DNA of 64,000 bases from NCBI GenBank assembly GCA_965212525.1, contig CBDBVC010000037.1, positions 62,001-126,000 on the forward strand. Direction: 5' to 3'. Below the pieces are notes generated by a model. That model did no database searches and was not told the DNA's origin. It saw only the letters and a list, made by a program, of their open reading frames with translations. The position numbers and the translations under genes are program-made. This DNA is from SZUA-38 sp965212525 (lineage in GTDB: Bacteria; Pseudomonadota; Gammaproteobacteria; Xanthomonadales; SZUA-38). Each line of letters opens with the position of its first letter. The first letter of the stretch is position 1. Of this stretch, positions 55,052 through 64,000 are shown piece after piece.

Positions 55052-55151
55052 GTGAAATGCCCTCAGATACGCTATATTTTCATACTATAGCGCGATCATT
55101 ATCGAGACGATCCACACAGGTCAAAAAATCAGGGGAAACGGAGGCTTCAAT

Positions 55152-55607
55152 ATGAAATATCAGGTGGTGAAAGAGATCAACCTGCCCAGGCAACAGGTCA
55201 TCGAAAAATTCGACAGCGTTGAAAACCTCTACAAGTGGCAGCCGGAACTGATCAGTTTCGAACATGCCTCGGGAGATCCGGGCCAGGTCGGTGCCACATC
55301 GAACATGAAATACCGGATGGGCAAGCGCGAGATCGACATGGTGGAAACCATCACCGTGCGCGAGCTGCCTGAACGATTTGCTGGCACCTACGAGGCCGGC
55401 GGCGTGTTCAATACCATGGACAACCGCTTCGAGGAGATTGGCGATAACCGCACCCGCTGGATTGCCGAGAGTGAATTCACCTTCCGCGGCTTCATGAAGA
55501 TCATGTCCTGGTTCATGCCGAAGAAAGCCTTCTGCAAGCAGACTGAACAGTTCATGGATAACTTCGTCACCTTTGCCGAAGGCGGCACAGTGGCGGGAAA
55601 AGACTAG
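55152..55607 (+). CDS. SRPBCC (START/Bet v1-like) family protein
   Basis: 151 residues; GGAGG precedes ATG 55152. The pattern is a Polyketide_cyc2-type helix-grip fold: MKYQVVKEINLPRQQVIEKF at the start, then NLYKWQPELISFEHASGD and GATSNMKYRMGKREIDMVET. The end EQFMDNFVTFAEGG forms the long C-terminal helix that closes the ligand cavity. Such proteins bind hydrophobic ligands; the ligand is unknown. It stands alone between the dehydrogenase and response regulator genes. Confidence 0.88.
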   Translation: MKYQVVKEINLPRQQVIEKFDSVENLYKWQPELISFEHASGDPGQVGATSNMKYRMGKREIDMVETITVRELPERFAGTYEAGGVFNTMDNRFEEIGDNRTRWIAESEFTFRGFMKIMSWFMPKKAFCKQTEQFMDNFVTFAEGGTVAGKD

Positions 55608-55767
55608 GACCCGACGGCGAACCATGGCCTGACAACACGATTCCAAACGGTTCTGTTGTGCCTGAAAAAGCGCCGATTCCGATGGAGAGAGTGAGTCCGA
55701 TTACAGGTGTGCTGTGGTGAGTGTTAGCAGGCACTGTTTTCAGGCGCACCCCAAAGGGTCGCCCCCA

Positions 55768-56373
55768 CTACAACCACCCGTTCTGCCGGGCAATGCGACC
55801 AGCTTCAATGCGGTTGCTGGCCTGCAGCTTGGCCGAGGCATTGGAGAGGTAGTTGCGCACCGTGCCCGAGGACAGGTTGAGTCGCTCGGCAATACCGTCC
55901 GTACTGAGCCCTTCCAGTGCCAGGCGCAGCGCCTGACGTTCGCGATCAGTCAGCGGATCGGCCTCGACCCAGGCATCGGTGATCAGCTCTGGCGCGATCA
56001 CCTTGCCGCCGGCATGGATCTTGCGGATGGCAGCGGCCAGTTCTTCTGACGGACTGTCCTTGAGCAGATAGCCACGTACGCCGGCATCCATGGCACGTCT
56101 GAGATAGCCGGAACGGGCAAAGGTGGTCAGTATGATGACACTCATGTCCGGATAATCGGCGCGCACCTGCTGGGCCAGTTCCAGACCCGTCATCTCGGGC
56201 ATTTCGATATCGGTCAGCAGCAGGTCGGCAGGATTCGATTGCAGCAGTTCAAGTGCCTCGCGACCATTGCTGGCCCGGGCCACCACCTCCAGATCGGTTT
56301 CAAGATCAAGCAGGGCACTCAGTGCCCCCAGCACCATGGCCTGGTCTTCGGCAATGATCAGGCGGATACTCAT
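55768..56373 (-). CDS. NarL/DesR-type response regulator
   Basis: 201 residues. The receiver domain (1-120) has the acidic pair Glu9-Asp10, the phosphorylation site Asp55 in LLLTDIEMPEMTGL and Lys in VRGYLLKDSPSEE. The C-terminal LuxR-type HTH (138-200) reads LTDRERQALRLALEGLSTDG and IAERLNLSSGTVRNYLSNAS. Its start overlaps the end of the sensor kinase by 4 bases. The pair closes a run of five genes (ABC ATPase, permease, amidohydrolase, kinase, regulator) on the minus strand and probably controls that transporter. Confidence 0.95.
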   Translation of the reverse strand: MSIRLIIAEDQAMVLGALSALLDLETDLEVVARASNGREALELLQSNPADLLLTDIEMPEMTGLELAQQVRADYPDMSVIILTTFARSGYLRRAMDAGVRGYLLKDSPSEELAAAIRKIHAGGKVIAPELITDAWVEADPLTDRERQALRLALEGLSTDGIAERLNLSSGTVRNYLSNASAKLQASNRIEAGRIARQNGWL

Positions 56374-57479
56374 GCCGGCACCTGGATCTGCAATGAGGTG
56401 CCCTCGCCGATATCGATACTGAAATGACCCTTGATGGCAGCGGCACGTTCACGAATCCCCTTGAGGCCATTGCCCTCGTCAAATTGCTCTGAATGCCCGT
56501 TATCATGAATTTCCAGTGTGATGTCACCGTCCTCACTGAGCACACTGACCCGACACTGACTGGCATCGGAATGACGAATGATATTGGTAATGCCCTCGCG
56601 CAGGATAATGGCGAACTCACGGTCGAGATGTTCCGGCAGCGGGTTCTCCGGCAGGCGGTAATCGAAACGGATGTCCTTGGCTTCCAGCGCCAGACGAGCA
56701 TTGACCAGCTCAGTGGCCAGATCCGATTCGCGGTAGCCGGAAACGGCCTCCCTCACCTGACTGAGAGAATCACGCGACAGGTTTTCCAGATCCTTCAGCT
56801 CGCGGCGGGCACGATCGACATCCACATCCATCAGCCGATTGGCCAGCTCGGCCTTGAGCGTGATCACGGAAAACGTGTGGCCGATCAGATCATGCAGATC
56901 ACGCGCGATGCGCTCACGCTCGGTGGCCGTGGCCAGCCGCGTGATTTCCTGCTGTGACAGTTTCAGTGCCTGGTTCTTCAGTTCCATTTCGCGAAAATAG
57001 ATGTTGATGCCACCAATGATGGCGCACAGGAAAATGGAAGGGATCCAGAAATATTTTGGCAGATCGAGGATGAATGCAGCCAACAGACTGGCAACGATGA
57101 TCACGATCAGACCGGTAGCTGCACGCCTCACCGACCCCAGCCGGATACAGAACGCCCCGCTGTAGACGACATAGACCGAGCTGCCGAAATTGATCTCGGC
57201 AATGACCATGCCAAGCAGCCACATGGCTCCGATGTACCATGCGGCCTGACCCGAACTGACCCAGTGAATGCGAAAATACAGCAGCAGGAAGACCAGTACC
57301 GAAGCCAGCCCCAGCATCAGTTCAGGTGCCGGCGGCAGTCTGAAAAAATAACTGAAAAAGAAAATTCCCAGATAACTCAGCATGACGTAGGGTGTGTATC
57401 CGTCGTCACAATCCGCCGGCAACAGCAGCCCGTTCAAGGTGCGTCCGAAGCGCCGCAGCGCTGACAACATGGCAGTCAT
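56370..57479 (-). CDS. DesK-type sensor histidine kinase
   Basis: 369 residues from ATG 57479, 14 bases after the amidohydrolase stop; an upstream ATG at 57545 would overlap that gene. Five to six membrane helices cover residues 25-150 (YLGIFFFSYFFRL; LGLASVLVFLLLYFRIHW; LIVIIVASLLAAFIL). The HisKA_3 box ARDLHDLIGHTFSVITLKAE has the phosphorylated His near residue 194. The HATPase domain has an N-box EFAIILREGITNIIRHSDAS and a G-box DNGHSEQFDEGNGLKGIRER. This architecture is like Bacillus DesK, which senses membrane state. The present signal is unknown. Confidence 0.95.
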   Translation of the reverse strand: MTAMLSALRRFGRTLNGLLLPADCDDGYTPYVMLSYLGIFFFSYFFRLPPAPELMLGLASVLVFLLLYFRIHWVSSGQAAWYIGAMWLLGMVIAEINFGSSVYVVYSGAFCIRLGSVRRAATGLIVIIVASLLAAFILDLPKYFWIPSIFLCAIIGGINIYFREMELKNQALKLSQQEITRLATATERERIARDLHDLIGHTFSVITLKAELANRLMDVDVDRARRELKDLENLSRDSLSQVREAVSGYRESDLATELVNARLALEAKDIRFDYRLPENPLPEHLDREFAIILREGITNIIRHSDASQCRVSVLSEDGDITLEIHDNGHSEQFDEGNGLKGIRERAAAIKGHFSIDIGEGTSLQIQVPA

Positions 57480-57492
57480 GGTCTGACCCGGT

Positions 57493-59281
57493 TCATTCAA
57501 TTTTAATATCGTCCAGCACCAGTTCGAAGTTGTCAATGATGTCATTGCGTACCCAGGCCAGGCCGGTAACGCGGCTCAGATCCGCACCGGTAAAGGCTGA
57601 CAGTGGTACGCTGACATCACGCCAGGCTTCTGCCACATCGAATGTCGTCCGAAACGGCATTGCCACGCCATCACCGAACAGCATCAGGGTGTAACTGCCT
57701 TCTCTGCCCCGCGCCCTGAAGCGAACATCGCTGTGTGCACTCAGGTCGAGCAATGAGGTCGTGTCCTCAAGCGGTTGCAGATAGACACCACTCCAGGGAA
57801 AGGGAAATCCAGTACGCACACTGCCAGTCACCTGCATCGCGCCACCAGAGTCATCAAGCCAGTGAATTTCAGCCACTGAGGCACCATTCATCATCTCGTC
57901 GGTGGTGGCAGAAAAACCTGTTCCAATGCCACTGGTCAGATCTCCACCATTGAAATCCGCGATCAGGTGATCGTCCGGTACACTGACCACTGATCGTTCC
58001 GCTTCTACCGGCGCATCACTGACCCTGCGCCCGGCTTTCCAGACGCTGTCGATGGCGCGTGTCGCCATGATGTCCTGCAGTGGATTGCCGTCGACCAGTA
58101 CCAGATCAGCGATGAGGCCCGGCTTGATGCGGCCACGATCCTCGAGCCCGAAGGCACCGGCTGTGGCTGCGGTTGCTGCGATCAGTGCCTGTTCATTTTC
58201 CAGTCCCGCTTTCCACCAGCAGCGCCAGTTCAGCGTACAGACTGATCCCATGGGCAGTGCCCGGATTGGGTGCGTCGGTGCCTGCCAGAACCACGATTCC
58301 GCGCTCATGCATGCGCCGTGTATTCTCCAGTGCCGTGTCGAGTGTGCTCAGGGGAATCCCGAAATCGGGAAAACGGTTGCTGAGTGCTGCCCGGCCGGAA
58401 CCACCCAGTCGGGCTGTCAGGCGTTCGTCGTCCAGCAGGGCCTGAGCCCGATTGCCATCTACCATGGACGCCATCACCGCCAGGGTCGGTATGACAAAAA
58501 CTATTCTGTTCTGACATCGCATCAAGCAAAGCCGTGCTTGCAGGCGCATCCATGAAGGTATGCACCAGACCGTCTGCTCCGGCGGCCACGGCGTGCTCGG
58601 CAGAAACCAGATTGGAGATATGGACCACGGCAAGCCTGTCCTGCTGGTGACTGGCATCAATCACGGCAGCCAGCGTTTCACGACTGATGGATGGAAAATC
58701 CTGACGCCTGGCCTCGACAGCATTGTAGACAATCTTGATGTAGTCCGAGCCTTCATCGAGACGCGCCTGAACGAAGGCGGATGCCTCCGCTGCATTTTCG
58801 ATCACCGGGATATCGATACCGTACTCGGTACCGTGACCACCCGGGGCAGTAATCAGTGTGCCTGCTGAAAACAGATCGGCCTGGACCTCACCCTCGGTAC
58901 TGCCATTGCGGGCACGGGCACTGGCTGCGAAACGATGATCGGTGAACATGTCCAGCTCGGTTGTCACACCGAAACCGACGGCCTGAGTCAGGGCATCTCC
59001 CCAGGTATGAGTATGGGCATCAATCAGACCCGGCAACAGCGTCTTGCCGCGTCCATCGATAACCGTCTTGCCCTGCGGCGCAATCTTGCTGGTGACCTTG
59101 CTGATGCGGCCATCGATGACTTTCAACCGACATGCCCTCACGCACGCGTTCGCCGTCGAACAGGCGTACATCGCTGATGATGAATCCTTTCCGCAGACTC
59201 TGCCTCGGGCTGAGGCAGGGCCATGAAGAATGCCACGGTGGCAATACTGGCGAGGACGAGAATGATCGAGATCTTGTTCAT
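57493..59281 (-). pseudogene. Exported amidohydrolase with C-terminal CIA30-like domain, four frameshifts
   Basis: Starting at ATG 59281 (GGAA upstream) with a signal peptide (IILVLASIATVAFFMALP), the coding sense passes through five reading-frame segments. The pieces join as FIISDVRLFDGERVREGMS, LKVIDGRISKVTSK, then GLIDAHTHTWGD (metal-binding HxH), MHERGIVVLAGTDAP and GLEDRGRIKPGLIADLVLVD, which are the standard amidohydrolase order. About 135 C-terminal residues resemble CIA30/carbohydrate-binding beta-sandwiches (FRARGREGSYTLMLFGDGVA). Frame changes lie near 59195, 59127, 58505 and 58205; each is cured by removing one base. Neighbours on both sides in the operon are intact or similarly affected. 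Decay or sequencing error. Confidence 0.8.
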
Positions 59282-59332
59282 GTGCATGTTTCCGAATATG
59301 TGTTATCTGTTTCTAGTTGCTGTGCGGCTGAT

Positions 59333-60107
59333 TCAGCCATTTCTGACCGAACGGTAGGCCTTCAGTGCCAGCGCCATGAAACCGGCGGTGACCGCCAGCA
59401 ACACCGACCAGATGCAGCACAATACTCAGGCCCATGTCCCAGCTCAACCACCTTGAGTGACAGTTGCGCCACGTGATAGGGCGGCAGGAACAGCGCCACT
59501 TTCTGCAGGATGTCTGGGAAGAAGTCCATCGGGATCCAGAGTCCGGACAGAAACGGACATCGGCAGATAAATCAGATTGACCACGGCCGGCCGCCACCTG
59601 TGGCTTGAGAAACAGGCCCATGGCCAGACCCATTGCGCAGAACGGCAATGAACATAACACCAGCGTCACCGCCAGTAACACCCATTGTGAGGTGAACAGC
59701 CTGACTTCGCCGAACAGGGCTCCGAGCACAAACAACCCGCAGACCACAACGAACGAAAACAGCAGACAGGAGACGACGCGTGCCCAGATATAGGCCATCG
59801 GCGGCATCGGTGAGGCCTGCTTGATATCCATCCAGCCCTGCCCCTTCTCGATCGCTACACCAACACCGAATGAAAACAGTGCCGGGGCGATGATTCCGAA
59901 GGTTCCGTAGGTGGCCAGCAGGTAGGTGGGCATCTGTCCACCAAATCCGCCGCGATTGAAAATCAGGCCAAAGAAGACATAAAACATCCAGGGGAACAGC
60001 AGCGTTGGCAACAGATAGCCCATGACGCGTGTCACCTTGCGTATTTCGGTCAGGGTTTCCAGACCGTAGATGCGTAGTACCGAGGGTCGGGTGATGGCGG
60101 TGCTCAT
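59333..60107 (-). pseudogene. ABC-2 type transporter permease with four frameshifts
   Basis: The first 165 residues are clean and contain membrane helices (GYLLPTLLFPWMFYVFFGLI; LLATYGTFGIIAPALFSFGV; VVSCLLFSFVVVCGLFVLG). After LKPQVAA the frame moves four times: segments VVNLIYLPMS, then FLSGLWIPMDFFPDILQKVA and LFLPPYHVAQLSLKVVE, then DMGLSIVLHL, then SVLLAVTAGFMALALKAY and RSVRNG with the true stop at 59333. Each change (near 59588, 59552, 59440 and 59420) equals one extra base. Repaired, it is a normal ABC-2 permease of about 257 residues. Its start overlaps the ATPase gene by 4 bases. Confidence 0.82.
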
Positions 60108-61042
60108 GCGGCAGCCTCCTTGTCATTGTCTATTGAGCGCTGTGGTGTGGTCAGGTTGAGGAAGGCATCTTCCAGTGCGATACCGGTCACCGTCAGGTCG
60201 CTGACATCAGAATCCAGCGCCAGTAGTTCGCGTAGCGTCTGCTCCGGTTCCGAAGAATGCAGTTCGATCCGGTTGCCGCTGTCGCGTACCTGCTTGACGG
60301 CAGGCAGTTGCTGCAGTACATCAGGCGCCAGATCAGTGCGACAACGGATCACCTTGGCCGCTGCCATGTCCTTCAGTGTCTGTGGAGTTCCTTCAGCTGC
60401 GATACGCCCTTCCGACAGCATGATGATACGATCGGCCAGTGCATCGGCCTCTTCGAGATAATGGGTGGTCAGGACGACGGTGGTGCCACGTGATACCAGT
60501 GAAGTAATCACCGACCAGAACAGCCGCCTGGCCTCGACGTCCATGCCGACGGTTGGCTCATCCAGAAACACCAGTTCCGGATTGCCGCAAATCGCGAGGG
60601 CGAACAGCAGGCGCTGCTGCTGGCCGCCGGAGAGCTTGTCGAAGTATCGCTCCTCCAGTCCCTCAAGACCGGCTGCAGCAATGACCGCGTCCATTGGCAT
60701 GGGCGAGGCATAGTAACTGCTGAACAGTTCAATGTGTTCTCGCACACGGATGGTGCCCGGAACGTTGCCCACCTGGAACATGGCGCCGAGCCGACGACGT
60801 GCCTCCAGTGAACGGGGTTCGTGCCCGAACACACGAACCGTGCCGGCATCGGGCTTGAGCCGGCCCAGCATCAGGTTGATCAGTGTGGTTTTTCCTGCAC
60901 CGTTCGGGCCCAGTACGGCCAGCACTTCGCCCCGATTGATATCCAGGCTGATGTTATCGACGGCCAGTACATCGCCGTAGGATCGGGAGAGGCCCTCTAC
61001 CCGACCGATAACGGCGCTGTCTCTCTGTGAGCTTGATTGCAT
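60104..61042 (-). CDS. ABC transporter ATP-binding protein (ABC-2 exporter)
   Basis: 312 residues. Walker A GPNGAGKTTLINLM, Q-loop MFQVGNVPGT, signature LSGGQQQRLLFALAI, Walker B ELVFLDEPTVGMD and H-loop VVLTTHYLEEAD are all intact. The last 90 residues are the accessory domain of DrrA/CcmA-type exporters. It is first in a minus-strand run with the permease (4-base overlap), amidohydrolase, DesK-type kinase and response regulator. Such sets export lipids or peptides and are often induced by the stress they relieve. Substrate is unknown. Confidence 0.95.
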   Translation of the reverse strand: MQSSSQRDSAVIGRVEGLSRSYGDVLAVDNISLDINRGEVLAVLGPNGAGKTTLINLMLGRLKPDAGTVRVFGHEPRSLEARRRLGAMFQVGNVPGTIRVREHIELFSSYYASPMPMDAVIAAAGLEGLEERYFDKLSGGQQQRLLFALAICGNPELVFLDEPTVGMDVEARRLFWSVITSLVSRGTTVVLTTHYLEEADALADRIIMLSEGRIAAEGTPQTLKDMAAAKVIRCRTDLAPDVLQQLPAVKQVRDSGNRIELHSSEPEQTLRELLALDSDVSDLTVTGIALEDAFLNLTTPQRSIDNDKEAAA

Positions 61043-61135
61043 GGTGTCCTCCTGTAACTGACACCAGTATCCGCAATCGGGCTAACAGACGGTAGAAAGG
61101 GTTGTCACCTCATTGATGTGACAATTGTCATTGCC

Positions 61136-62908
61136 TCAGAAGTCTTCCTCGGTGAAGCTCATGATCGAATCAGAGCCGGCGCGGATGGTGGCCGCCAGTG
61201 AATCACATCGGGGCAGGATCTTGTCGAAATAGAAGCGGCATGATTTCTGTTTGGCCGCATGAAAGGCGCTGCCATAATCACCCACACCCTCGAGGGCAGC
61301 ATCATTCATCCGAGACCACAGCCAGGCCAGAATGACATAGCCTGATACCATCAGGAAATCGACACTCGCTGCGCCAATGTCATCGGGTTTGCGCTGTGCA
61401 CTTTCTCCGATGTCCTCGCACAGTGAATTCCACAGATCGAAATAGCGGCTCAGCTGAGTCTTGTACTCCAGTCCCTTGTCACTGGCAATGTAGGCCTCGA
61501 TGTCTTCACCCAGTGCACCCAGTGTGCCCATCTGGCCCTGCAGCATCTTGCGGCCGACCAGATCCAGTGCCTGGATACCGGTGGTGCCCTCATACAGGGT
61601 GAAGATCTTGGCATCGCGGTGCCATTGCTCCATGCCATGCTCGCGAATGTAGCCGTGTCCGCCGTATACCTGGATACCGTGATCGGTCGTCTCCAGACCG
61701 GTTTCGGTCATGAATGCCTTGGCGATCGGGGTCAGGAAGGCGACCACCTGCGTCGAGCGCGCTCGCACCTTGTCATCGATGGCGAAATTGGATCGCTCGA
61801 TCTCCATCGCCGTCAGGTAGGTCAGCGCCCGGCACCCCTCGGCGATGACTCGCTGTGTCAGCAACATGCGACGCACATCGGCATGCACGATGATCGGATC
61901 AGCCGGTTTATCCGGATATTTGACACCACTGAGTGACCGCGACTGCAGTCGTTCCTTTGCGTAAATGACCGAACCGTCATAGGCAGCCTGCGAGGCGGCC
62001 ATACCCTGGATTCCGGTATTGAGGCGTGCCGAGTTCATCATGGTGAACATGGCCCTGAGCCCGTCATGAAGATCACCCACCAGGTAGCCCTGGGCGTCAT
62101 CAAAGTTCATGACACAGGTGGCTGAACCGTTCAGCCCCATCTTGTGCTCGATACTGGCGCAGCTGACGTTGTTGGATTCGGTCACCTGATGATTGTCACT
62201 GAGCATCTTGGGCACCAGAAACAGTGAAATGCCCTTGACGCCGGCCACCGCACCCTCGGCTCTGGCCAGCACCATATGAACGATATTGTCGGTCAGGTCG
62301 TGCTCACCCGAGGTGATGAAGATCTTGGTGCCTGTAATGCGGTAGCTGCCGTCTTCCTGCGGTTTAGCCGCGGTGTTCAGCATGCCCAGATCGGTGCCGC
62401 AGTGCGGTTCGGTCAGGCACATGGTACCGGCCCACTGGCCCGACACGAGCGGGGGCATGTAGTACTGCTTCAGCTCGTCTGTACCGAAATGATCGAGCAT
62501 TTCGCGCACGCCGTGTGTCAGGCCGGGGTAATTGGACCAGGCCGGACAGTAATAGGAGTTGAGCTCACCCTGCACCACATGAGCCAGATACGGCAGGCCC
62601 TGACCGCCGAAGGCATCATCACCGTCCAGCGTGCTCCAGCCATTTTCACAGTATTCGTTATAGAGTTCCTTGAAACCATCCGGCGTGGTGACTGCACCAT
62701 TGTCAAAACGACAACCCTGTTCATCGGCAATTCGATTCAGTGGTCCGCATTTTTCGTACAGGAATCGTGAGGACTGCTCAACGATGGCCGTCAGGGTTTC
62801 GGCATCCAGTTCCATGCGGTCATCAAGCCCGCTGTAATGCGCATCGATCCCGAGCAGATCGTTAATGACAAAGCAGATATCGTTTTCAGGTGCCTGGGTT
62901 ACGGGCAT
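61136..62908 (-). CDS. Acyl-CoA dehydrogenase, long form with C-terminal extension
   Basis: 590 residues, longer than the usual 380 because of a C-terminal domain as in the FadE5/AcdA-like group. FAD-binding blocks are MCLTEPHCGTDLGML and YRITGTKIFITSGEHDL. The catalytic-Glu region is GGHGYIREHGMEQWHRDAKI, then FTLYEGTTGIQALDL with Glu of YEGT. It oxidises acyl-CoA to trans-2-enoyl-CoA in fatty acid beta-oxidation and passes electrons to ETF. Chain length is not evident. It stands alone; the glycine cleavage gene is 88 bases away on the same strand. Confidence 0.94.
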   Translation of the reverse strand: MPVTQAPENDICFVINDLLGIDAHYSGLDDRMELDAETLTAIVEQSSRFLYEKCGPLNRIADEQGCRFDNGAVTTPDGFKELYNEYCENGWSTLDGDDAFGGQGLPYLAHVVQGELNSYYCPAWSNYPGLTHGVREMLDHFGTDELKQYYMPPLVSGQWAGTMCLTEPHCGTDLGMLNTAAKPQEDGSYRITGTKIFITSGEHDLTDNIVHMVLARAEGAVAGVKGISLFLVPKMLSDNHQVTESNNVSCASIEHKMGLNGSATCVMNFDDAQGYLVGDLHDGLRAMFTMMNSARLNTGIQGMAASQAAYDGSVIYAKERLQSRSLSGVKYPDKPADPIIVHADVRRMLLTQRVIAEGCRALTYLTAMEIERSNFAIDDKVRARSTQVVAFLTPIAKAFMTETGLETTDHGIQVYGGHGYIREHGMEQWHRDAKIFTLYEGTTGIQALDLVGRKMLQGQMGTLGALGEDIEAYIASDKGLEYKTQLSRYFDLWNSLCEDIGESAQRKPDDIGAASVDFLMVSGYVILAWLWSRMNDAALEGVGDYGSAFHAAKQKSCRFYFDKILPRCDSLAATIRAGSDSIMSFTEEDF

Positions 62909-62996
62909 GGGTGAGACCTCATGGGCTGTGACAATCGGACCATGATAATCAATGTCTGCCTGATTTCAAACAGATGTTTGATAATTTGAGTGGGAT

Positions 62997-64000
62997 TCAG
63001 GCCTCTGCCCGGTAGGCCAGATCGGGCTGTCTGGCGGCCTTGACATCATCCAGTCGGCGAACCGGCTGCTTGTAGGGCGCACCCTTGGCATAATCGATGT
63101 CCTCGATGGCCTTGTCACGAATGCTTGCCATGACCTCGACAAAGCGATCCAGTGTTTCCTTCGATTCGGTTTCGGTCGGCTCGATCAGCTGACATTCGGG
63201 AACCAGCAGCGGGAAATAGTTGGTCGGTGCATGGATATTGTGATCCAGCAGCATCTTTGACAGATCGGTCGCAGTCAGGCCGTATTCACGGTGTTCATCC
63301 TTCAGTGTGATGATGAACTCATGACTGGCACGGCGGCCGGGAAAGGCCAGCCTGAAACCACGTTTTTCCAGTTCCACCATCAGGTAGTTCGCGTTCAGCG
63401 TTGCGAACTCCGATACCCGCTTCATGCCCTCCTCACCGAGCATCTTGGCGTAGACGTAGGCACGCAGCAACACGCCGGGATTGCCACAGAATGCCGACAG
63501 GCGGCCGATGCTGTCAGGGCAGTCGTCTTCGGTCAGCCAGACAAATTCGTCATCCTGTCTGTCGACCATGGGGATTGGCAGATAGGGTATGAGCCGTTCC
63601 GAAACACCGACCGCACCCGAGCCAGGTCCACCGCCACCGTGCGGTGTGGAGAAGGTCTTGTGCAGGTTCAGGTGAATGGCGTCGAAGCCCATGTCGCCCG
63701 GGCGGACATGACCGAGAATGGCATTCAGGTTGGCACCATCGTAATAGAGCAACCCGCCCACCGCATGCACCTTGTCGGCAATTTCCTTGATGCGTCGCTC
63801 GAACACGCCCAGTGTCGAGGGGTTGGTCAGCATGATGCCGGCAGTCTGTGGTCCAAGAGCAGCCTCGAGTGCTGCCATGTCGACATCGCCATCATCAGCC
63901 GTGGGTATTTCATGCACCTTGTAGCCACACATGACAGCCGTGGCCGGGTTGGTGCCATGAGCGGCATCGGGCACGATGATTTCGGTACGTTCGGTGTCGC
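62997..64000 (-). CDS. gcvPB: Glycine dehydrogenase (decarboxylating) subunit 2, N-terminal part outside window
   Basis: The frame is open from the window edge to a stop at 62997, about 334 residues. The edge begins in ERTEIIVPDAAHGTNPATA. The pyridoxal phosphate Lys lies in HLNLHKTFSTPHGGGGPGSG, and DGANLNAILGHVRPGDMGFD is also conserved. The C-terminus has FPGRRASHEFIITLKDEH and NYFPLLVPECQLIEPTETES. This is the second subunit of the split P-protein of the glycine cleavage system, used by some Gram-negatives instead of one long GcvP. The first subunit should lie upstream, outside the window. Confidence 0.94.
   Translation of the reverse strand, partial: DTERTEIIVPDAAHGTNPATAVMCGYKVHEIPTADDGDVDMAALEAALGPQTAGIMLTNPSTLGVFERRIKEIADKVHAVGGLLYYDGANLNAILGHVRPGDMGFDAIHLNLHKTFSTPHGGGGPGSGAVGVSERLIPYLPIPMVDRQDDEFVWLTEDDCPDSIGRLSAFCGNPGVLLRAYVYAKMLGEEGMKRVSEFATLNANYLMVELEKRGFRLAFPGRRASHEFIITLKDEHREYGLTATDLSKMLLDHNIHAPTNYFPLLVPECQLIEPTETESKETLDRFVEVMASIRDKAIEDIDYAKGAPYKQPVRRLDDVKAARQPDLAYRAEA

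Noticed and set aside
1..64000. CRISPR array, tRNA, rRNA, insertion sequence or prophage
   Set aside because: No regularly spaced repeats, cloverleaf, transposase, integrase or phage structural gene was seen on either strand.

Overview
The window looks like chromosome of a free-living, aerobic Gram-negative bacterium, most likely a gammaproteobacterium in or near the Xanthomonadales/Wenzhouxiangellaceae. The evidence is an RND efflux pair, many Sec signal peptides, TPR-bearing Ser/Thr kinases paired with TIGR02999-type ECF sigma factors, a two-subunit (split) glycine decarboxylase, and a recurring C-terminal DGFE-like end on secreted proteins. The lineage is inferred from gene content only. 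I see no rRNA, tRNA, CRISPR array or insertion sequence.

Layout. 1-3.3 kb: deoC with two aldehyde dehydrogenase genes, the second cut by the window edge and lacking the general-base Glu. 3.5-11.8 kb: secreted-protein region with a small YD/Calx-beta protein, a 1912-residue RHS protein, a small exported-protein gene broken by an amber codon, and an FG-GAP propeller protein. 11.9-20.8 kb: DUF885 hydrolase, DUF3667 and LytTR membrane proteins, a cupin, a beta-propeller, YqhA, a 2OG oxygenase with a SEC-C motif, a lipoprotein and a PAP2 protein. 20.9-32 kb: a double zinc-ribbon membrane protein, Ser/Thr kinase plus ECF sigma plus tagged secreted protein (module 1), an AraC regulator, an S41 protease and an FG-GAP protein. 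32-41.7 kb: slipin, NfeD and UspA genes, an M64 peptidase with a frameshift, and an RND pump. 41.9-52.4 kb: PanE-like reductase, a second kinase plus ECF pair facing two tandem tagged beta-helix proteins (module 2), and a zinc alcohol dehydrogenase. 52.5-64 kb: serine hydrolase, a frameshifted alcohol dehydrogenase, an SRPBCC protein, a DesK/DesR-like two-component pair in one run with a frameshifted amidohydrolase and an ABC-2 transporter, an acyl-CoA dehydrogenase, and partial gcvPB.

The main signal is the link between two things. Six secreted proteins with unrelated folds (YD/Calx-beta, FG-GAP, YVTN-type propeller, P-domain/beta-helix, two NosD-like beta-helices) end in nearly the same motif, roughly [FLI][FY]x[DN][GS]FE. 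Three of the six sit directly beside the two kinase/ECF pairs. In both sigma factors a Thr replaces an acidic residue of region 2.2, as expected for sigma factors switched on by phosphorylation (ECF43 type). I infer that phospho-activated sigma factors control display or export of tagged surface proteins.

A second signal concerns data quality. Ten frameshifts in four minus-strand genes (37.3, 54.5 and eight at 58.2-59.6 kb) can each be repaired by removing one base, often within or beside a short homopolymer. This looks more like insertion error in the assembly than gene decay.
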